Positions 54,140-64,000 of a stretch of 64,000 nucleotides of DNA are shown here, in pieces. The position numbers and the translations under genes are program-made. Location of the stretch: contig CM064518.1 of NCBI GenBank assembly GCA_032716605.1, forward strand, positions 45,395,526 through 45,459,525, read 5' to 3'. Within the stretch, counting starts at the first letter, position 1. Every line of letters starts with the position of its first letter. The notes under the pieces are model-generated. The model saw only the letters and a program-made list of their open reading frames with translations. It was not told where the DNA came from and made no database searches. This DNA is from Paralithodes platypus (taxonomy: Eukaryota > Arthropoda > Malacostraca > Decapoda > Lithodidae).

Positions 54140-54440
54140 CAGACCTAACCTAACCTAATTTAACCTAAGCTAGCATAGCCTAACCCAATTTAAGTTATAT
54201 AACTTAACCTAAACTAGCCTAATCCAATCTAACCTTAACCTAACATATATAACTTAACCTAACATATATAACTTAACCTAACTTATATAACTTAACCTAA
54301 CTTATATAACTTAACCTAACCTAACCTAAACTAGCCTAATCCAATCTAACCTTAACCTAACATATATAACTTAACCTAACTTACATAACTTAACCTAACT
54401 TACATAACTTAACCTAACCTAACCTAGTCTGACCAAACCT
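54140..54440. repeat. Interstitial telomere-like (CCTAA)n, degenerate
   Basis: AACCTAACCTAACCTAA words mixed with a longer unit AACTTAACCTAACATATATA in several copies. The complement of CCTAA is the arthropod telomere unit TTAGG. Confidence 0.85.
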
Positions 54441-54724
54441 GACATAATCTACGAAAAAAAATCTGGTTACAAATAAAGATTGTCAAATTTATACGTCACC
54501 TGTTGTCCTAATTAAATATCCCGTGCCACCTTTTCTCTATGTCATTTTTCGCCTTCCCCTCTTCGCAGATCTCTCCACCCTCGCCTCCATGAATAAAAAA
54601 CTTTAATAACTGTCTTCGCGGCATTCATTATCCTTTTTCTGCAATTTCCCCCTCAGTATTTCCCCTCTACAATGTGTCACGCAAATATTCACACCTTGAA
54701 AGGGGTGCAGTCACAAAGTGTGAG
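54441..54724. other. No gene recognised
   Basis: One acceptor-like CCCCTCTTCGCAG (about 54554-54567) is followed by a short frame and AATAAA, which is too little to call an exon. Confidence 0.35.
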
Positions 54725-55346
54725 GTGAGGTTGAATGGCTAGGTTATGGAGAATGTTATAGCTTACATAAGTATTGGGGCAGTGTGTTGAGTAAAGATGG
54801 GAGTATGGATGAAGAACTGCGGGAGAGGGTGCAACAGGGGAAAAGGGTTGTAGGAACGCTTAAAGCAGTGATAAGGTGGTCAGCATGGAAGTAAAGAAGT
54901 CAATGCATGATAGTGGTAATCCCGACATTGACATACGGGAAGGAAGCATGGACGTTGTTGGAGAGACATAAATCAAGAGTGAGAGGGGTGGAAATGAGTT
55001 ACTTGAGCAGTGCATGTGGAGTTACATGGAGGGATAGAGACGCATGAGGAAATACGAGAACATTGTGGTGTGGATGTGCTGGAGAGTGTGAAAAGGAAGA
55101 CCTTGAGGTGGTTCAGTCATGTGGAACTGTTCGTGAGTCAGAGAAGTAAGGTGGAAGGGCAGTTAGGAAGAAGTAGGCCGAGAGAGAGGTGTAAGGATGT
55201 AGTTGAGAGGTATATGAGTGAGAATGGTGTGGAGTGGGAGGAGAGGCACCAGTTGAAAGAGGACAGAGGTGCATGGCAGCGATTAATTCATGGCCATCCC
55301 TGCGGGGATCAAGACATATGACAACAGATACTGTAGATAGATAGAT
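54725..55346 (+). pseudogene. LINE L1 RT C-terminus, broken copy
   Basis: Encodes VIPTLTYGKEAWTLLERHKS, then a frame change, then DVLESVKRKTLRWFSHVE and a GAWQRLIHGHPCGDQ end. A stop at about 54894 and frameshifts break the frame. A (GATA)n tail lies at 55331-55346, as in the copy at 665-1190 on the other strand. Confidence 0.8.
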
Positions 55347-55443
55347 TGGAGATTTAAGACGGTTCACCCCATGGTACCGGTTATACAAGCCCCATTTTCT
55401 GAAACACATATATTTTCCTTCCTCCAATGTGACCTGTTTTACT

Positions 55444-55813
55444 TTAAGTGGAGATGGGCCGTTTTTCTAGACACCGTTCTCCCTCATGCTTAGCCCCATT
55501 ACCTTTCAGATTTTAAGAAGTTTGCCCCATTAGTTTCTCGATTTTAAGACGTTTCAACCCATTTCTTCGTCAATATTAAGACCTTTCATGCTACTTAGGT
55601 GTCGATTTTTTCCTGGCAAACGATAGTGAGCCTGTAATTTTGGAAGAACCGGCCTTCGGCCGGAAATTTTTTCCACCGAAAAATTTACAAATTAATCTAG
55701 AAGGGGGATCTAATGGATGTTTTTATTAAGTTTGATGGAGGTCTAGGGAGGAAACTAGAAAAGTAAAAGAAAGATACATAAATAAACAAATAAATACGCT
55801 CATCCCCCCTTGA
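55444..55813 (+). mobile_element. MITE T1, diverged
   Basis: TTAAGTGGAGATGGGCC to CATCCCCCCTTGA; the right TTAA has mutated to TTGA. Core CGGCCTTCGGCCGG is kept. Confidence 0.8.
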
Positions 55814-55957
55814 GGTTTTTCAGACGCCCACCAATAACTATGAAGCTTATATGTAAATGAACCATCATAATTGGTACTTAATATGAAGCTATAGTCCTAC
55901 CAAAGCAAGATATGTAAGAATAAACACACACACAATATACTGTATATACAAATATAT

Positions 55958-56162
<205 letters not shown>

Positions 56163-56680
56163 ATTTTTTTTTTTCTATGTGAGTGAGGGAGGCAAAAGGC
56201 AGAACTGCCTATAGCGAGTGCCTCCCCCATAGTTGAAAGAGTGACAGGGCCAAAATCAAGGGACGTTCGAGCCAAATGCCTGGACACACGGAGTTTGAAA
56301 CAATTTAAGTCATAGGAAGAGGGAAAGACTGATTCTGGGAGAGAGTTCCAGAGCTCAGCTGTTGAATAGAAGAAAGACTGAGAGTAACGTTTCACTCTTG
56401 GGTTGGAGAGTTGCACAGAGTAGGGGTGAGATTGTGTTGCAAGACGGGTACCACGTGCCCTACGTAAAGGAGGTGGTATACACTGGGAAAGCTCTGAGGA
56501 ACACTGATTATTATAGTAGCGATAGAATAGCGAGAGATGTAACATTGCGGCGAAGAGAGAGAGATTGCAGAGAGTTGGTGAGTGGACGGGAGTCAATGAT
56601 ACGAAAGGCCTTCCTTTCAATTTTGTCTAGGAGAGCAGTGTGAGAGGAACCACCCCACACATGTGAACAATATATATATA
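56163..56680 (-). pseudogene. LINE L2: RT C-terminus
   Basis: Minus-strand frames read [40 protein letters not shown] and [20 protein letters not shown]. It is shorter than the 39 kb copy but keeps the conserved VWGG. The 243-codon frame across it also reads through (AT)n and is not a gene. Confidence 0.85.
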
Positions 56681-57514
56681 TATACTGAATATAGGCTAAA
56701 CCGTTACCCATAAGAATCCCACCCTACCCTGTTAGGTTAGGCTACGTTAAACACCGTGAGTTGTTTGATATCATATATAACGCAACCTTACCTTGTGTCA
56801 CGCAAAGACTGTAGGCTACAAATATAGCAGAACAAAATTCTGATTATGGTAGCCTGTTACGTAACGTAAACATTGCCTAAAACTCAGCTATGCAGCAACC
56901 TTGAAAGTATTTGGTTACACAATTATAGACATGTTCAATTTTATACATTGTCAGAAACCAACTTGGACTGCCATTCATTCAATATCTAATTAAATATCTA
57001 TAGGGTTGCCCGGTTTTTTGCATAGGCTATACCGGTACCAGTTGGAAAATACACAAGGTTCTGTACTGTACGTTACTACTACTTTTTTAGCCTAGCATAA
57101 ATAAACGGTATAGGCCTACACGCTAGATAATCGAGTTGCCTCGGCATATGGAAGCATATGAAGGCGATTCATTCACGGCCACCTCCTCTCAGTGATTACG
57201 TCCGGCAATTAGATATAGATATTTAATCATAGTATGGTAGGGTAGATCGTTTAGTTTTCTACCAAACGTTAAGCAATTGTACTCAGCTGATGAAATGAAA
57301 CTCTGGGAAGAGTATATTTATAGGCTAAGCAAAACATTTCGAGAAACGCATACACATACGGTTGGTATTTTGTGTACTAGGCTACTTTTGTTAAAGCTAG
57401 ACGTGTTTACTCAGAAAGAGCTCTCGTATTCCCGTTATTAGCCTATATCTTATTACAAATGTAAATGTGCATAAAATATTCGCAACAAGGGCTCAACAAC
57501 TAAAAGTTTCTTAC
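56681..57514. other. Intron of the minus-strand gene (inferred); no repeats recognised
   Basis: Apart from an AACCTAACAGGG-like word, this stretch lacks the repeats that fill the rest of the window. That would fit intronic sequence downstream of the start exon at 57515-57569. No second exon could be identified. Confidence 0.35.
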
Positions 57515-57569
57515 CAGTTACGACATTCAACAGCAAGAGATACACCAAATCACACTGCTTATTGTCCAT
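57515..57569 (-). CDS. Start exon of an unknown minus-strand gene
   Basis: On the minus strand, GTAACATGG gives a start codon in good context. The frame reads MDNKQCDLVYLLLLNVVT plus one base and stops at a consensus donor, CTG/GTAAGAAA. The leader upstream holds another splice pair, CCGCC/GTGAGT (57739-57740) and AATTTCCAG/TTCC (57668-57669), enclosing a possible 73-bp intron. The peptide is too short to assign to a family; the leucine run could be part of a helix but is not a convincing signal peptide. The gene is supported by start, donor and promoter-like sites and not by homology. Confidence 0.45.
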
Positions 57570-57734
57570 GTTACATATTTCCTGGCGATAATACTGAGCA
57601 TTTCCACAGCCCATCACAGTTAATAAGGTTGTGGTAATAATTGAGGTATGGATTAATGTGTGTGGAACTGGAAATTAGCAAAACTATCACACGAAAATAC
57701 AGCCTGGCTGCCCTCCCAGAAGCAAGGCCTACGT

Positions 57735-57772
57735 ACTCACGGCGGTTTCCCGCCAAAAAGTCATGTGACTCA
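57735..57772 (-). promoter_or_regulatory. Promoter-like cluster: E2F-type site and E-box
   Basis: TTTCCCGCCAAA (57746-57757; minus strand TTTGGCGGGAAA) matches the E2F consensus, and GTCATGTGAC (57760-57769) is an extended E-box of the type bound by MiT/USF factors. Both are within 200 bp upstream of the start codon at 57569. Binding is inferred from motif only. Confidence 0.4.
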
Positions 57773-57849
57773 CAGCTCGTATATATCGCCACACATAGTT
57801 TATTGATACCACACCTTTATTTTGTCAAAATGAATTCCAATGATTTATA

Positions 57850-58355
57850 AAGAAGGTTCATGAAATATAACCTGAAAAAGATGCTTGAAAAGTTTCATAT
57901 ATAAATGAAGGTAATAGAAGTATCCGGCAACTCTAGTGATAAATTATTGCCTCGTTTTCTAGATACATTGCAAGGGTAAAAATTGAGTTTTACCATTATA
58001 TAAAACAAAACTCGGTATTTAGTTAACTTAATTTATATCAGTGTATAGGCTGTTACAGTTCATAAAGAACAAATATGGTATATAGTCAATATTCCTTTAG
58101 TTATTCAATACCATGGTTTTACAGTCGATGTCTGTAATATAAAATACAGATATTATCTGTTTAAATTTACTGTGAATTTTCTGTTGATAAATACAGACAA
58201 ACAGATATTTGTTACAGTGTATATGCAAATGAACCATCATAATTGGTACTTAAAACCCTCTATGGTGAGTTGTTTTTATTGTGGCCCTGTCTTGTGTACC
58301 ATGCCAGCCAACAGCCGCCTTGTTTCTAGACTAAACAATACCAAAACACAGCCGG
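57850..58355. other. No gene recognised
   Basis: AT-rich. ATGCAAATGAACCATCATAA (58222 on) repeats a segment at 55854 on. The plus-strand frame of 91 codons crosses into a T1 element and is not supported. Confidence 0.4.
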
Positions 58356-58397
58356 GGTCACACCAGCGCATGTTTCCGGCAATGTTTTTGTATGCTA

Positions 58398-58769
58398 TTA
58401 AGGGGAGGCAGACCTTTTTTCTGGACCCCCTTCTCCCTAATGTTTAGCCCTACTAGTTTTGAGACTATAAGACGTTCGGCCCATTAGTTTGGCGATTTTA
58501 ACACCTTTCGCCCCATTTCGTTGTCAATGTTAAGACCTTTCGTGCCATTTAGGTGTCGATTATTTCCTGGCGAGCGAAAGCGAGCCTGCAATTTTAAGAG
58601 GAACCGGCCTTTGGCCGGGACATTTTTTACCGAAAAATTTACAAATTTATCTTGAAGTGGGTTCTAGGGGGTGTTTTTCTAAGCTTGATGGAGGTCTAGT
58701 GACGAAACTATAACAAAATATATGAATACATTAATTAATAGACCAAACAAACGGTCAGTCTCCCCTTAA
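58398..58769 (+). mobile_element. MITE T1
   Basis: TTAAGGGGAGGCAGACC to GGTCAGTCTCCCCTTAA. Core GGCCTTTGGCCGG (loop change) and CCTGGCGAGCGAAAGCGAGC. A T4-like left end (GGGGTCACACCAGCGCATG) lies just upstream at 58356. Confidence 0.85.
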
Positions 58770-58986
58770 GCCGGTGTCACACGAGCCCTTTTTCCGGCAA
58801 TTTTTGAAGAGCAAGATTTTTCTCGTACATTTGGTAGGCTCTTTTGCATTGGCATCGGAAACTAGATCGAAGGTATAGATTGGGTTAGGTTCCTGATTTC
58901 TGGTATAAGTTAAATGTATATAGAATACCAAAAAAACATTGCTCGTAAACATTGACAGAAAAATCGCTCGTGTGACACCGCCTTTA
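58766..58986. mobile_element. MITE T4
   Basis: TTAAGCCGGTGTCACACGAG to ATCGCTCGTGTGACACCGCC. Shares its left TTAA with T1. Confidence 0.85.
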
Positions 58987-59006
58987 TGGTCCAGCAACTT
59001 CCAAAT

Positions 59007-59342
59007 TTAAGGGAAGGTTTTTAGTTTGTTCCCTAAACCTCCATCAAGCATAAAACTACACCCCCTAGACCCCTTTTCAAGATAAATGTGTACATTTTTC
59101 GGTAGAAAAATTTCCAGGCCGAAGGCCGATTCCTCTAAAATTACAGGCTCGCTATCGCTCGCCAGGAAAAATCGACACCTAAGTGGCACGAAAGGTCTTA
59201 AAGTTGACAGAAATGGGGCGAAAGTTCTTAAATCGCCAAACTAATGGGGTGAACGTCGTAAAATCTCAAAAGCAATGGGGCTAAACACGAGGGAGAAAGA
59301 GGTCCAGAAAAAAAAATCCGTCACGTGGAAATCTCCCCTTAA
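59007..59342 (-). mobile_element. MITE T1
   Basis: TTAAGGGAAGGTTTTTAGTT to GTGGAAATCTCCCCTTAA, TTAA at both ends. Core CAGGCCGAAGGCCGATT has a weakened stem. Confidence 0.85.
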
Positions 59343-59488
59343 ACGTTACCAGAAGAATTCAGCCCCCTAACATACGTAATTTACCCTCAGTCTAATTTCA
59401 GATATCCATGAAAAAGAACCCCGAAATCTTGCGAGGAAAAAATTGCTCATCGGAAATTGCCGGGACAAATCGGCCGTCTGACATCCGA

Positions 59489-59519
<31 letters not shown>

Positions 59520-59523
59520 ACTG

Positions 59524-59577
59524 TATATATAACCCAGAAGGAAGCTTAAGGCACACATTCTGAACAGTGCAACAGCG
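59524..59577 (+). promoter_or_regulatory. Possible TATA promoter and leader exon
   Basis: TATATATAA (59524-59532) is followed about 45 bp later by GCAACAGCG/GTGAGTGG, a strong donor. It could supply the 5' non-coding exon for the secreted-protein gene, whose start exon has an acceptor (CCTCTTTCAG) 3 kb downstream. The adjoining T run (59493-59517) and the common AT repeats make a chance TATA possible. Confidence 0.3.
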
Positions 59578-59809
59578 GTGAGTGGAAGACCAGGTTGAAG
59601 TTCTTAGAAATGTATATACAAATCATATACTGTTAAGCATTCATTATTTCTAATCTCGTACCAGGGTATATTTGGATAAACAGGATATAACTTTGAGGAG
59701 TGTTTGTAATCTGTCAATGTTATTATGATACTTGTTCAGGGGAAGACTGCACTAACATAAAATAATAAAACAAAATAATAAATAAAATATAATAGAGGGA
59801 AACTCGGTA

Positions 59810-60140
59810 GAGCGCATACATCCGCCTACGCTGGCGGATTCTTTGCCATTAATATCATAGGCCCAAATTTTCATCTGGATCTGGGTTCCAGAATATGATC
59901 ACTTCTTCCTTGCCGCATATTCTATTGCCGACCAAATTTCATGAAAATCAGTTCATAGTTTAACCAATCTGCCCATAAAATTTTGTGAAAATCTCCGGAT
60001 CGCCTCCTAAATTGAATCACTTATTCCTTGACGCATATCCCATCGGCCCATCAAAATTCGTGATAATCGGTTCAGAGCTTTGTGAGATATCTTGTTTACA
60101 GACAAACAAACAGCCTCCGTCCAAATTCGTTGAGGGAGGT
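59810..60140 (+). repeat. Dispersed repeat with AAATTTCATGAAAATCAG motif
   Basis: GGTAGAGCGCATACATCCGC opens two loosely repeated halves: TTGCCGCATATTCTATTGCC / TTGACGCATATCCCATCGGC, each with TCATGAAAATC- or TCGTGATAATCGGTTCA. GAGATATCTTGTTTACAGAC and AAACAAAC follow. The two halves imply an internal duplication. The pattern is common in arthropod repeats, but its class is not certain. Confidence 0.55.
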
Positions 60141-60366
60141 AATAAAATAAACCCCACTTTAGTAAGGCTTAACCTTTTCTTTGGACCGAAGGGGGATTTT
60201 TGGATTTTTTGGATTTTACCTGACAAATGTCACCATATCTGCTTCACTTGTTCTAACAAAACCATCCCATTCTCCTACAAAATTCATAGCATTCTCCTAG
60301 ACACCGTTCCCTCCTACAAAATTTTTGGGGGTCCACATCTCTGCAGACATGAGGTGGACCACACAC

Positions 60367-60573
60367 AGTCCGTTCATTCTAGGTTGGGCAGTTATCGTAA
60401 CCTATAACCTCTGTAACTCAAAAAGGGCTAGAACAAATGAGCTGTCAATTTCCACACCTATTCCCTGGCCAAGTCTTCCTATTTGGTAGAAATGTTAGCT
60501 CGATTACTCTAGTCCTTTTTGAGTTATGAGATGTTAGAGGTTACGATTTCTGCCCAATCTAGAATGAACAGAC
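60367..60573. mobile_element. Foldback element, ~205 bp
   Basis: GTTCATTCTAGGTTGGGCAG...GTAACTCAAAAAGGGCTAGA on the left pairs with the complement of TCCTTTTTGAGTTATGAGAT...CCCAATCTAGAATGAAC on the right. A relative of one arm (GACTAGAGCAAATGAGCTGT) occurs at 5492. Confidence 0.75.
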
Positions 60574-60574
60574 T

Positions 60575-60838
60575 ATAGCACTGCAGTATCAGAGCAAAGG
60601 GTAACCAGGCCTTGGAGTTCTTGCGTAGGGATTTCACAAATTGTAATGCTAACATAAACATTCTAGCATATAAAACAATTATTCGGCCACATTTAGAATA
60701 CTGCGAAACTGTCTGGGATTCACACACCTATAATAACATCAATAAACTAGAGGCCATACAAAAACAAAGCTGCAAGATGAATCAACTGACGGTAAATTGC
60801 AAAGTTCCCATCAAGATTGCTCAGTTATTTTGAAGATT
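60575..60838 (+). pseudogene. LINE L6: RT C-terminal fragment
   Basis: A plus-strand frame reads NINILAYKTIIRPHLEYCET, VWDSHTYNNINKLEAIQKQS, the typical post-catalytic 'RPhLEYC..VWdp....i..LE.iQ' pattern of CR1/jockey LINEs. The frame then ends at TGA. Truncated at both sides. Confidence 0.8.
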
Positions 60839-61099
60839 GTGTAGTGAAATATGGTGCTGCTTATATAAACTTGGTGTCAATATGATGCAGAGACATAGTG
60901 GTTTCATATTTTTCCATTAAGCATCGAGAAATTAGCTACTAAGGGATTCAATTTACCGTCCGATGAAATAGAACAATGTATAATTTGTCACTTTGCTCAA
61001 AAAAGACATTAGACTAGACCCACTTTCAACAAAAAGACAAATATACAGACAACAAATGTTATATGAAATCACTACCAACTTACTAGACAAAGAAATATA
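60839..61099. other. No gene recognised
   Basis: AT-rich, possibly decayed LINE sequence continuing from L6; nothing definite. Confidence 0.35.
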
Positions 61100-61475
61100 T
61101 TAAGGGGACATGGGTCGCTTTTCTGGTCCCCTTTCTCTCTCATGTTTAGCCCCATTGTTGTTTTAGATTATATGACGCTCGGCCCATTAGTTTGGCGATT
61201 TTGACACCTTCCGCCCCATTTCTTTGTCAATGTTAAGACCTGTGTCATTTAGGTGTTGATTTTTTCCTGACGAGCGATAGCGAGCCTGTTTGTTTTTTGT
61301 TTTTTTTAGAGGAACCGGCCTTTGGCCGGGAAATTTTTGTTACCGAAAAATTTACACATTTATCTTGAAGGGGGGTCTAGGGGGTGTTTTTCTAAGCTTG
61401 ATGGAGGTCTAGCGAGAACACTAAAAAATATAGGAATACATTAAATAATAGGCCAAAAAACCGACCCCCACAACC
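61100..61475 (+). mobile_element. MITE T1, right end altered
   Basis: TTAAGGGGACATGGGTCGC start; core CGGCCTTTGGCCGGGAA and TTACCGAAAAATTTAC; an inserted T-rich piece at 61286-61306. The right end, CCGACCCCCACAACCCACAA, lacks TTAA. Confidence 0.75.
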
Positions 61476-62225
61476 CACAACCCACAACGGGCATATTTAG
61501 ACACTCATTATTTCCCGCAGCATCATCGGTAAATATTTATTTTAGGTCACGAGTGTGGTTTTTGTATTAAAATCCTTTTCTCATCAGTTCCTTCATTGAT
61601 TAGTGTGTTTTAAGGTGTTTTTCCTTCTGCAAATACATTATTACCCATTATTTAGCCATATCAAAAAATGCCCCCTGATGCCCATATTCCGTCATTGACC
61701 TAACCTAACAACCTAACCTAACCTAACCTGGGGGCTGCCGCCCCCAGACCCCCGCTGGGTTAGCATTGATATAGAGGGTGACAAAATACCAAAAATACGG
61801 CAGAAAAGTTAAAATATTAGTTATCTACTGATCCAAGATGGCCGCCATTTGTCCTTTCACCCTTAGTTAACCCACAAAGTCTAATGAAAATAATTTAATT
61901 TGCAACGGTAAAGACTTATATTGCGGTGACTAATACTGTAAGAGAAAGTTATATAGAAAACGCATAGAACATTATATCTCATACGTGACCTAAAATACAT
62001 ATTGTCCGAAGCACATAACAATCACACACATTAAATCAAACAAATACACAACCACAGAAGCACGTACTAACACAAACACACGCCCATACAGTCACACATA
62101 TACACAATTACACACACGCACATACACAATCAAACACATACACACTCACGTCTACACATAATATATTCCCAAACATCAACAACTATGAACAAAGGCCTTG
62201 GTTCTCCCTCAGTCACCCCGTATAA
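61476..62225. other. No gene; short (CCTAA)n and CA words
   Basis: CCTAACCTAACCTAACCTGG followed by GGGCTGCCGCCCCCAGACCC at 61708-61754 combines a telomere-like array with a GC-rich hairpin. CA-rich words lie at 62020-62160. No exon recognised. Confidence 0.5.
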
Positions 62226-62319
62226 TTGGTAGTTTGCTCTAACACAACGACCAAACAACCCAATTTGCATCTGTATAACGAGCTAACAACGAAGTTTCAT
62301 TTTGCTGTTCAATTTTATT

Positions 62320-62487
<168 letters not shown>

Positions 62488-62551
62488 GGTATATCCCCCA
62501 AGACGTCGGATGAAATCAAGTTAAGTTCATCCGCCGACTGACCTCTTTCAG

Positions 62552-62670
62552 TTAAACACCATGTTGACCTTGACCTGGGTGTGGGTGACCTGTGTTAGTG
62601 CCGGGGTGACCTACTCTGACAGTGCCACCCGGACCTTCTTCAGCAGCTCCACGGACACCACCACCTCAGG
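62552..62670 (+). CDS. Small secreted protein, start exon
   Basis: An acceptor-like CCTCTTTCAG ends at 62551, and ATG follows at 62561. The frame opens [20 protein letters not shown]: a short N-region, a hydrophobic stretch and a small-residue site (VSA/G) that make a good signal peptide. A Ser/Thr-rich stretch follows to a donor at 62671 (AGG/GTACTA, weaker than consensus). The exon ends with two bases over (phase 2), which fits the exon at 63295 exactly. Reading through would meet TAG eight bases on, so splicing is needed for a protein of useful size. Exported Thr/Ser-rich leaders of this kind occur in crustacean SVWC/Vago-like peptides, but that assignment is an inference. Confidence 0.6.
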
Positions 62671-62898
62671 GTACTAGAGTGCCTTTATAGAGAGAGAGAG
62701 AGTGGCGACATAGAGGGTCTCGGGAGTCGGAAACAATATCGATGTCTTGTGACTTGAGTACTCTGATAGTAATAGATTGACGGGTTGTGAAATAAACAGA
62801 TATATAAATAGAATAACAGGTATATAAGCTGAAAGATGAAGTGTAAATATAATGGTATACTATAGAGTAAAGCACGAGGCAGAAACAATATGGCGTCG

Positions 62899-63256
62899 AT
62901 AAGGGGGGTTACCTATTTTTGTATTATCTTTCTCTCCTTTTCTCTCTTTCCCTGGCTTGTATCCATTCGGACCCATTCAGCCAACTGTTTTAAGACGTTT
63001 ACCCCCATCCAGGTGTCAATGTCTTCCTGGCGAGCGATAGCGAGCCAGCATTGTATGGAGAAATTCGGATTCGCCGGAGACATTTTTCTATCGAAAAATT
63101 TACAAATTTAGCTTGCTGTCAAAACAACAAATATATACAGTATATGCTGGCTAGCTACCGCTCGCCAATAAAATATTGACACCTGGACGGGGGTAAACGT
63201 CTTAAAACAGCAGGTTGAATGGGGCCGAATGGATACAAGCCAAAGAAAGAGGTGGG
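62899..63256 (+). mobile_element. MITE T2 in the secreted-protein intron
   Basis: AAGGGGGGTTACCTATTTTT start and AATGGATACAAGCCAAAGAA near the end. Core TTCGGATTCGCCGGAGAC, loop AACAAATATATACAGTATAT. The terminal TTAA is altered. Confidence 0.8.
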
Positions 63257-63294
63257 CGTGGATAAATGAAGTTAACACTACCCTTCATATACAG

Positions 63295-63367
63295 GTACCC
63301 CAGGGCCGGCCACAAGGGGCAGGTGTCCGGGGAGTGTGTCTACAGTGACAATGGTCACACCGTCAAG
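63295..63367 (+). CDS. Small secreted protein, second coding exon
   Basis: TTCATATACAG/G and AAG/GTAAGA are good splice sites. Using the two bases left from the start exon, it reads GYPRAGHKGQVSGECVYSDN then GHTVK and ends in phase 0. The GH-x-G-...-G-E-C arrangement resembles the beginning of SVWC domains (usually ...GHPGKC...), short cysteine-rich modules of arthropod antiviral Vago-type cytokines. Only one of the expected eight cysteines is seen here; the rest would lie beyond 64000, so the family call is tentative. If correct, the product is a secreted immune or stress-response peptide. Confidence 0.6.
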
Positions 63368-63399
63368 GTAAGATAATAGTAATATCCCCCCCTGCGGGT

Positions 63400-63720
63400 A
63401 AGGGGGTCCTCCATATTTAGTGGCGGTAAAGAATAGTCCCCAAGTATCCTACTGCGTGTGTCGTACAAGGCGACTAAAAAAAAAGGGGGGGGGGGATAAC
63501 GCGCCGATGATATCCGCCTACAACGGTGGCGCTGGTGAGAGAGCTGCGGACGGTGGAAACTGACTTCCTCCCTCGCTATCCCCTCACAAACGGATCTCAT
63601 TACTCCCCCGGGGAGGTGTGGCTCCTGGGTCTACCTGGATGCCGCGGGATTCCCATAAAGGGTATCTTGGGGCTATTAGAACTAGAACAACAACAACAAC
63701 AACAACAACAACAACTAGTA
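63400..63720 (+). mobile_element. SINE-like retroposon ending in (AAC)n
   Basis: GTATCCTACTGCGTGTGTCG and AAGGCGACTAAAA, a word widely seen in arthropod retroposon sequences, are followed by a poly-A/poly-G stretch, a GC-rich body and TATCTTGGGGCTATTAGAAC, then nine or ten AAC units (about 63688-63716). It lies in the intron of the secreted-protein gene. Confidence 0.6.
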
Positions 63721-63767
63721 ATATCGGCTGTATGTGTCTGTCTGGCTACATGTCTGTATTTGTAACT

Positions 63768-63907
63768 GCCTTCGTGGTGCAATGTATAAGGTGTTGATAT
63801 TCGGTGTGAGCGTCCTGGGTTCGAATCCACGGACTGCCACATGTGTTTGTAATATTTCATTAATCGATTTTAGGAGTAGAGTTGGTTGTTGGATAGAACA
63901 TAATAAT
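63768..63907 (+). mobile_element. SINE family S2
   Basis: CTGCCTTCGTGGTGCAATGT head, GGTTCGAATCC B box, tail AGTTGGTTGTTGGATAGAAC. Nearly identical to 24274-24418, 40 kb away. Confidence 0.85.
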
Positions 63908-64000
63908 TTGTACCTATCCTCTCTCTCTCTCTCTCTCTCTGAAGCAATATTCATCAACCTACCACACATACTCAGAGAAACTAACGGAGATAATCAAACT
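63908..64000. other. Intronic sequence with short (CT)n
   Basis: (CT)n at 63920-63940; the secreted-protein gene should continue to the right of the window. Confidence 0.5.

Noticed and set aside
54554..54615. Terminal exon with poly(A) signal
   Set aside because: The acceptor is acceptable, but the frame is a few codons long and no upstream exon fits.
58172..58447. 91-codon plus-strand frame
   Set aside because: The last third is a T1 MITE and no splice or start context supports it.

Overview
The window is eukaryotic nuclear DNA, most likely from an arthropod and probably a decapod crustacean. The reasons are spliced exons with GT/AG borders, interstitial (TTAGG)n-type telomeric sequence at 54.1-54.4 kb, dense CA/GA/AT microsatellites, several non-LTR retrotransposon lineages, tRNA-derived SINEs, and very many small inverted-repeat (MITE) elements. 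The species is inferred, not proven. There is one 100-base assembly gap (37528-37627).

Layout. 0-9 kb: retroposon A, LINE fragments, a Penelope/LINE-like RT remnant (family L7), a duplicated composite block and tRNA-SINEs. 9-17 kb: AT-rich and mostly featureless, with decayed MITE remnants and one long palindrome. 17.6-21.2 kb: a tandem satellite of about 480 bp units. 21-36 kb: a mosaic of SINE families S1/S2/S3 and L7 3' ends, with pogo-like TIR elements, a large foldback element and MITEs nested inside SINEs. 37-45 kb: LINE L2/L3 fragments, then the densest simple-sequence zone, including a 16-bp minisatellite of about 0.7 kb. 43.5-63.3 kb: a field of MITEs flanked by TTAA, in four families here called T1, T2, T3 and T4, often nested or joined end to end through one shared TTAA.

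Genes. Only three loci have sequence support and all are partial. (1) A plus-strand Ly6/uPAR-type GPI-anchored protein: penultimate exon 45196-45253 and terminal exon 49180-49325, which agree in phase; the 3.9 kb intron is filled with repeats. (2) A minus-strand start exon, 57515-57569, whose candidate promoter holds an E2F-like site and a CATGTG E-box; function unknown. (3) A plus-strand small secreted protein gene at the right edge: coding exons 62552-62670 and 63295-63367, signal peptide, possibly of the single-domain von Willebrand factor C (SVWC/Vago) type; it continues past the window. The three genes show no joint pathway. Everything else with a long open frame is transposon, satellite or microsatellite sequence.

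The most informative material is the transposon record. Paired filled and empty sites inside the window prove several insertions with their target duplications. The TTAA elements share a core of hairpins whose stems are kept while the sequence differs between families. No novel defence or enzymatic system was found.
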